Assembly: GCF_000321415.2 (NCBI RefSeq)
Contig: NC_019902.2
Coordinates: 3,410,001 to 3,474,000, forward strand
Source of the DNA: Thioalkalivibrio nitratireducens DSM 14787
Lineage (GTDB): Bacteria; Pseudomonadota; Gammaproteobacteria; Ectothiorhodospirales; Ectothiorhodospiraceae
Reading direction: 5' to 3'
DNA: 64,000 bases
The notes beneath the pieces were generated by a model, which did not search any database, was not told where the DNA came from, and saw nothing but the letters and a program-made list of their open reading frames with translations. How positions within the stretch are numbered: position 1 is the first letter of the stretch; each line of letters starts with the position of its first letter. Of the stretch, positions 60,239 through 64,000 are shown in pieces. A program made the position numbers and the translations under genes.

Positions 60239-63200
60239 ATGCCTTCTACCAAACCGCAACCGCACTACACGCGCCATTCCGTCGATGACGCCAATGCAGG
60301 CGCGCACGGGTCCTCGGCCCGTGGCTGGCAGAGCAAGCCGGATCGCCGTGGCGACCGCCCGCACTCCGGTCGTACCGGGCTTCGCGGCCTGCTGGCCTGC
60401 CTGCTCCTCTTGGCGGGTATGCTCGGCTCTGCCGCCGGGCAGGAGTCGGCCGATAAGATCTGGCGTGCCGCCACCGACCTGAGCGATCCGCACAACCAGG
60501 CGGTGCTGCTGAAGAACATCAACCATCTGCACACGCTGCGCGGCGTTTCGGAGCAGTACTGGGATCGCGTCCCCGGCATTGGCGATCTTACGCACCGCCA
60601 GTACCAGGAGGCGATGTTCTGGCATCAGCACGAGAATCTGCGGATCGCGCGCAAGGCGGTCGGCGGTCTGGGCGCCTACGAACTCGATCTGCAACGGCCG
60701 GCACCGGATGCCGGCGAGTGGCGCATCGGCTCGGATACCGATTTCCTGGTCCGGCGCAAGGACGGCCGGCCGGTCACGCTCGAGGACATCCAGCGGGTCG
60801 AGGCCGCGTATCGTCAGGCCGTCGCGCTCGAGGTGCGCCGGCGCAGCGGCGGCGCGGTGCGGATGGATCCCCGCGATTTCGACACCGGAACCGATTTCAT
60901 GGTCGCCCACGACGCGACCACCGATACCGAATTCAACCGCATCGCCGAGCACTTCGGCCGCCGCGACGCCGATACCTACAGCCGGGTCGAGGCGGCCCGG
61001 GTCGAGGCGCAGATGCGCACGCCGGGGGAATCGATCGACTACCGCGACGCCGGGATGTACGTCGCCGAGATGGTCGATCAGGCCCAACGCAAGCAGCGGC
61101 AGATCGACCGGCTGCTCCGCGAGCAGGCCGATGCGCCGGCGCGTCAGCGTGCGATCAACGAAGCCCGGATCAAGCAGCTCGAATATGAGCGAGACAAGTA
61201 TCTGCGGCGGATCAATTCGGTCAACCGCCATCTGCACACGCAGGCGCGCACCCAGTTCGGCCGCGGCCTCCGCACGCCGCCGCGCGACATCACGGACATG
61301 CAGAACCTCGCGCAGCAGGCGCGCGAGAACTACGCGCACACCCTCGGGAACGTTCTCCGGGTGATGCCCGAAGGTCCGCAGGCCCGCCAGGCCAATTTCA
61401 TCCTCGCGTTGCAACTGGTCGATCTGCCCGCGGCCCGGCGCAGCGAGGTGCTGTCCCGGCTCGATCAGCGGGTACAACAGAACGTGCTCCAGCAGCTCGA
61501 TGAATTTCGGGCCTGGCGCCGGGCCGAGCGCGAGCAGGTCGCGCGCGAAGACGTCGTCACCCTGCGCAACTTCCTGAACAAGACCGAATTCGGGCAGCAA
61601 TTGCTGCGCGTGTTCGGTACCGAGATCGAGGCGCTGACGACCCGCCCGACCGAGAGTTCTCGCTTTCTGGCCGATGTCTACCGCGACCTCGCCGCCACCG
61701 ACCGGGCGATTCAGAACCGGGCGCAGTCGCTGTCGATGTGGCTGGACCTGATGGTGCAGGTCCGCGACGCGCAATCCGATGCCGAACTGGCCATCGCACT
61801 CGGGCGCACGCTGGCGTCGAAGACCTACTACGGGATGATCGCCAGCCACCTTTACACCGGCCTGATCGAACGCGACGGCACCGCGCTGGCCAGGTCGCTG
61901 ATTCTGATGCTTTCGCCCAAGACCGCGCTGCCGCAGGTGGTGCAGTCGATCGGCGGTTCGGTAATCGACCTGACCACTGCGGTCATGTTCGACCACCAGT
62001 TCATGGTGCTGTACGTGACCGCGCGCTTCGACGACGACGGCAGATTCACGGGCCTGGACGGGTACCGGTCCGGATCGGATGCCGTCTGCCGCTTCTTCGA
62101 CGATGTGCTGCAGCCTGGCGGAGAATACTGGGTCGAAGGGGTGTTCACGCGGGCGCTGGCGTTGTCCGAGGAACGGAACTTCAGCCAGGAGGTGCTGAGC
62201 GGAATCAACGCCTTTGGTACCCGCGCCTTCGTGCGCGCGCTCGAGAGCACCGTGTACGGCGGGACCGCGAGCTTCATGGGGCGGCATCCCGCCGTTCAGC
62301 ATGCGCGCGCCGAGGTTGCCACACTGACCGGCACGATCGACGATTTTGCCGAGGCGCTGGGCGAGCGCGTCCCGGCGCAGGCAGAGCCGGGCTGGGCGGG
62401 GCTGTCGCGCTTCGAGCCCGCGGCCCAGCATGCGATGCGGCCATTGCTCGAGCAGCGGACCGCCGCCTGGAACGACGTCGAGGCGGCGCTGTGCGCGGCA
62501 GTGACGGAATCGCTCGAATCGCGGCATCGCGCCGAGCAGGGGCTCGAGGGCGGCGACGAGGCCGCGCTGGCGTTGCTCGCCGAAGTCGAGCGTCTGTTCC
62601 ACGAACTCGATATCCACGGCGTGGGGATGGCATGGTTGAACCACGAGGGCACGCGCAACGTGATCATGCGCTGGCTCGGGTCCGCCGAGGAGCAGCGGAT
62701 CGAGGCGATGCAGGCGTTGCAGCGCTACCACGATGCCTATTCGGCGGTGCACGAGATCCGCGATACCGTCGAGAGTCTGTATCGCACCGCGACCGGCGGT
62801 GCCGAATCGCTGCTTGCGCGGCCACTGACTGGTTCGCCGCCGCTGACCGCCGATCCGGCGTTTGATCACAGTCTGGCGGTGCGCCTGTTCCAGGAGACGA
62901 TGGACGACCTGGACCGCTACGAAACACAGATGCTGCGGATCAAGCGCGAAGCGCTGAACGACAACCGCGCCCAACTCGATGACCCGTTCGATCGCCGCAT
63001 ACAGACGGCGATCCACGCCGCGACGATCGCGTTGAACGACGCCGCAGCGACGATGCAGGGGGCAACGCATGCGCGGCAAAGGCTGTACCGGGTGCAATGG
63101 TGGGCCGCGCACGATCTGCATACCCGGCATTCGGCCGCTTTCGAGCATACGCGCGCGCAACGCGCGAAGATCGAGGAACTGCTCGACGAATTCCGTGCTC

Positions 63201-64000
63201 ACTATCAGCCAGTCGAACCCGCGCTGGCGATCCTGCCGCCACCGGCGGTGATCGAAGAACGCGCGGCGACCGATACACCCTACGCATTCGGACTCGACGC
63301 AACGGCGATTCCGTCGGAGACGGTGTACGTCTGGTTCGAGGATGGTACGGAAATCGGCCGCGGCGATACGCTGCTGCACATGTTCGAGGAGCCCGGGCCA
63401 CGGACCCTCGAGGTCCGGGCGCAATGGACCCGATCGGACCGGGTGTTGCGCGACGGCAGCGCGACCGCCGAACTGAGTGTCGATATCCGCGCCGATGCCC
63501 TGCTGCCCGAACTGGCGATTCGGCCGCCGCGCGATCTCGGCGCACTCGCCGAGCCGGACCGTGCCTACGAGTTCCACGCATTGCGCAGCAACATTCCGGA
63601 CGACGCGACGCTGAGCTGGCGGATCGACGGCCGGCCGTCGGGTATCGGTGCCGACGTCGAGCTGCGTTTCGGCGATCCCGGCCCGAATATCGTCGAGCTG
63701 TTCGCCGAGTGGGAGGTTCCCGGAAGCTGGACGGGGCAGGAGCAGGTGATCGCACCGGCACTGACCGTCGAAGTCAACGACCCGGGGCCGCTGCTGGCCG
63801 AACCGTGCCGTATCCTGCTTGCCGGCACTTTCGACGAAGCGGTGCCCGAGGTGGGCATCGAGCAGTTGCTGCGCCGGTTCCCGACTCCGGAGGAAGTCGA
63901 GGATTTCGTTGCCGACCGGGCGGCGGTTGCGGCGCGGCATGGCCTGCGCGCGAGCCCCGACGAACCCGATGCGGTCGATGCGGCCACCGGCCTGACGCAG
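60239..64000 (+). CDS. Giant unrecognised protein with N-terminal membrane anchor (3' end outside window)
   Basis: An open frame of 1254 codons from ATG 60239 to the window end (in-frame ATG 60191 also possible; upstream stop at 60116). A hydrophobic stretch LRGLLACLLLLAGMLGSAAG at ~50-69 is a signal or anchor. The next ~950 residues are mainly helical with charged, coiled-coil-like stretches (YVAEMVDQAQRKQRQIDRLL; INEARIKQLEYERDKYLRRI). From ~1020 the sequence becomes beta-rich with Ig/PKD-like pieces (VYVWFEDGTEIGRGD; LSWRIDGRPSGIGADV). I know no matching family. An envelope-located structural, adhesion or toxin-delivery role is possible, not shown. Confidence 0.72.
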   Translation, partial: MPSTKPQPHYTRHSVDDANAGAHGSSARGWQSKPDRRGDRPHSGRTGLRGLLACLLLLAGMLGSAAGQESADKIWRAATDLSDPHNQAVLLKNINHLHTLRGVSEQYWDRVPGIGDLTHRQYQEAMFWHQHENLRIARKAVGGLGAYELDLQRPAPDAGEWRIGSDTDFLVRRKDGRPVTLEDIQRVEAAYRQAVALEVRRRSGGAVRMDPRDFDTGTDFMVAHDATTDTEFNRIAEHFGRRDADTYSRVEAARVEAQMRTPGESIDYRDAGMYVAEMVDQAQRKQRQIDRLLREQADAPARQRAINEARIKQLEYERDKYLRRINSVNRHLHTQARTQFGRGLRTPPRDITDMQNLAQQARENYAHTLGNVLRVMPEGPQARQANFILALQLVDLPAARRSEVLSRLDQRVQQNVLQQLDEFRAWRRAEREQVAREDVVTLRNFLNKTEFGQQLLRVFGTEIEALTTRPTESSRFLADVYRDLAATDRAIQNRAQSLSMWLDLMVQVRDAQSDAELAIALGRTLASKTYYGMIASHLYTGLIERDGTALARSLILMLSPKTALPQVVQSIGGSVIDLTTAVMFDHQFMVLYVTARFDDDGRFTGLDGYRSGSDAVCRFFDDVLQPGGEYWVEGVFTRALALSEERNFSQEVLSGINAFGTRAFVRALESTVYGGTASFMGRHPAVQHARAEVATLTGTIDDFAEALGERVPAQAEPGWAGLSRFEPAAQHAMRPLLEQRTAAWNDVEAALCAAVTESLESRHRAEQGLEGGDEAALALLAEVERLFHELDIHGVGMAWLNHEGTRNVIMRWLGSAEEQRIEAMQALQRYHDAYSAVHEIRDTVESLYRTATGGAESLLARPLTGSPPLTADPAFDHSLAVRLFQETMDDLDRYETQMLRIKREALNDNRAQLDDPFDRRIQTAIHAATIALNDAAATMQGATHARQRLYRVQWWAAHDLHTRHSAAFEHTRAQRAKIEELLDEFRAHYQPVEPALAILPPPAVIEERAATDTPYAFGLDATAIPSETVYVWFEDGTEIGRGDTLLHMFEEPGPRTLEVRAQWTRSDRVLRDGSATAELSVDIRADALLPELAIRPPRDLGALAEPDRAYEFHALRSNIPDDATLSWRIDGRPSGIGADVELRFGDPGPNIVELFAEWEVPGSWTGQEQVIAPALTVEVNDPGPLLAEPCRILLAGTFDEAVPEVGIEQLLRRFPTPEEVEDFVADRAAVAARHGLRASPDEPDAVDAATGLTQ

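Noticed and set aside
59969-63940. 1323-codon open frame on the minus strand opposite the giant gene
   Set aside because: It is rich in Arg, His, Gln, Pro, as expected for the antisense of a high-GC gene. The plus strand gives a normal protein with a signal/anchor and coiled coils, and is open without interruption.

Overview
The window is high-GC bacterial DNA, most likely from a sulfur-oxidising gammaproteobacterium (an Ectothiorhodospiraceae/Thioalkalivibrio-like organism is my guess). The support is a type I sulfide:quinone oxidoreductase with all three redox cysteines, a TAXI-type TRAP transporter, an ExbB-ExbD-ExbD-TonB set, a 2-methylcitrate cycle cluster and many chromosomal toxin-antitoxin genes. 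Genus assignment is inference; no rRNA or housekeeping marker is present.

Region 1 (1-7.1 kb, defence): the 3' part of an AAA ATPase gene, a small unknown protein and a helicase-nuclease of type III restriction style (Res) overlap head to tail. They are followed by a HigB-like toxin, a HigA-type regulator fused to an ImmA/IrrE metalloprotease, and a Beta-family protein.

Region 2 (7.1-23.4 kb, accessory island): PIN/HTH, two MNT/HEPN, HipB/HipA-fragment, RelBE, ParDE and DUF2283 modules, many truncated, frameshifted or duplicated. Between them sit a pRiA4b ORF-3 protein, YchJ, a SWIM/HTH protein with an SNF2 helicase, and a cupin. The region carries at least three copies of a 240-280 bp MITE-like element ending in CCTGATTATCACG. 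One copy has an 8-bp target duplication and a paralogous empty site about 6 kb away. Two copies are joined to a 125-bp element whose hairpin differs between copies by compensatory changes.

Region 3 (23.4-34.6 kb, carbohydrate operon): eight same-strand, closely packed genes encode a GMC oxidoreductase, a ferritin-like protein, a sorbitol-dehydrogenase small-subunit-like protein, an FG-GAP repeat protein, a glycogen-debranching enzyme, a GH63-like glucosidase, an IolE-like isomerase/dehydratase and a GlcG/HbpS protein. None of the first four shows an export signal, suggesting cytosolic alpha-glucan release and oxidation by a pathway I cannot name.

Region 4 (34.9-41.5 kb): an eight-helix membrane protein, an alpha/beta hydrolase, and an ExbB-ExbD1-ExbD2-TonB operon with a very long TonB linker, followed by a small exported protein.

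Region 5 (41.9-54.4 kb): prpB-prpC-prpD, an MBL hydrolase, an AcuI-like acrylyl-CoA reductase, a TAXI TRAP binding protein and fused permease, a TauE/SafE exporter, a second MDR oxidoreductase and a GalT-like protein. AcuI would turn acrylyl-CoA into propionyl-CoA and Prp would oxidise it, so uptake and catabolism of a C3 or sulfur-linked organic acid is a reasonable hypothesis.

Region 6 (54.5-64 kb): a CBS-domain protein, an exported four-repeat peptidoglycan-binding protein, two small beta-rich proteins, sqr, and the first ~1250 codons of a giant unrecognised protein that runs off the window. I found no rRNA, no tRNA and no CRISPR array.
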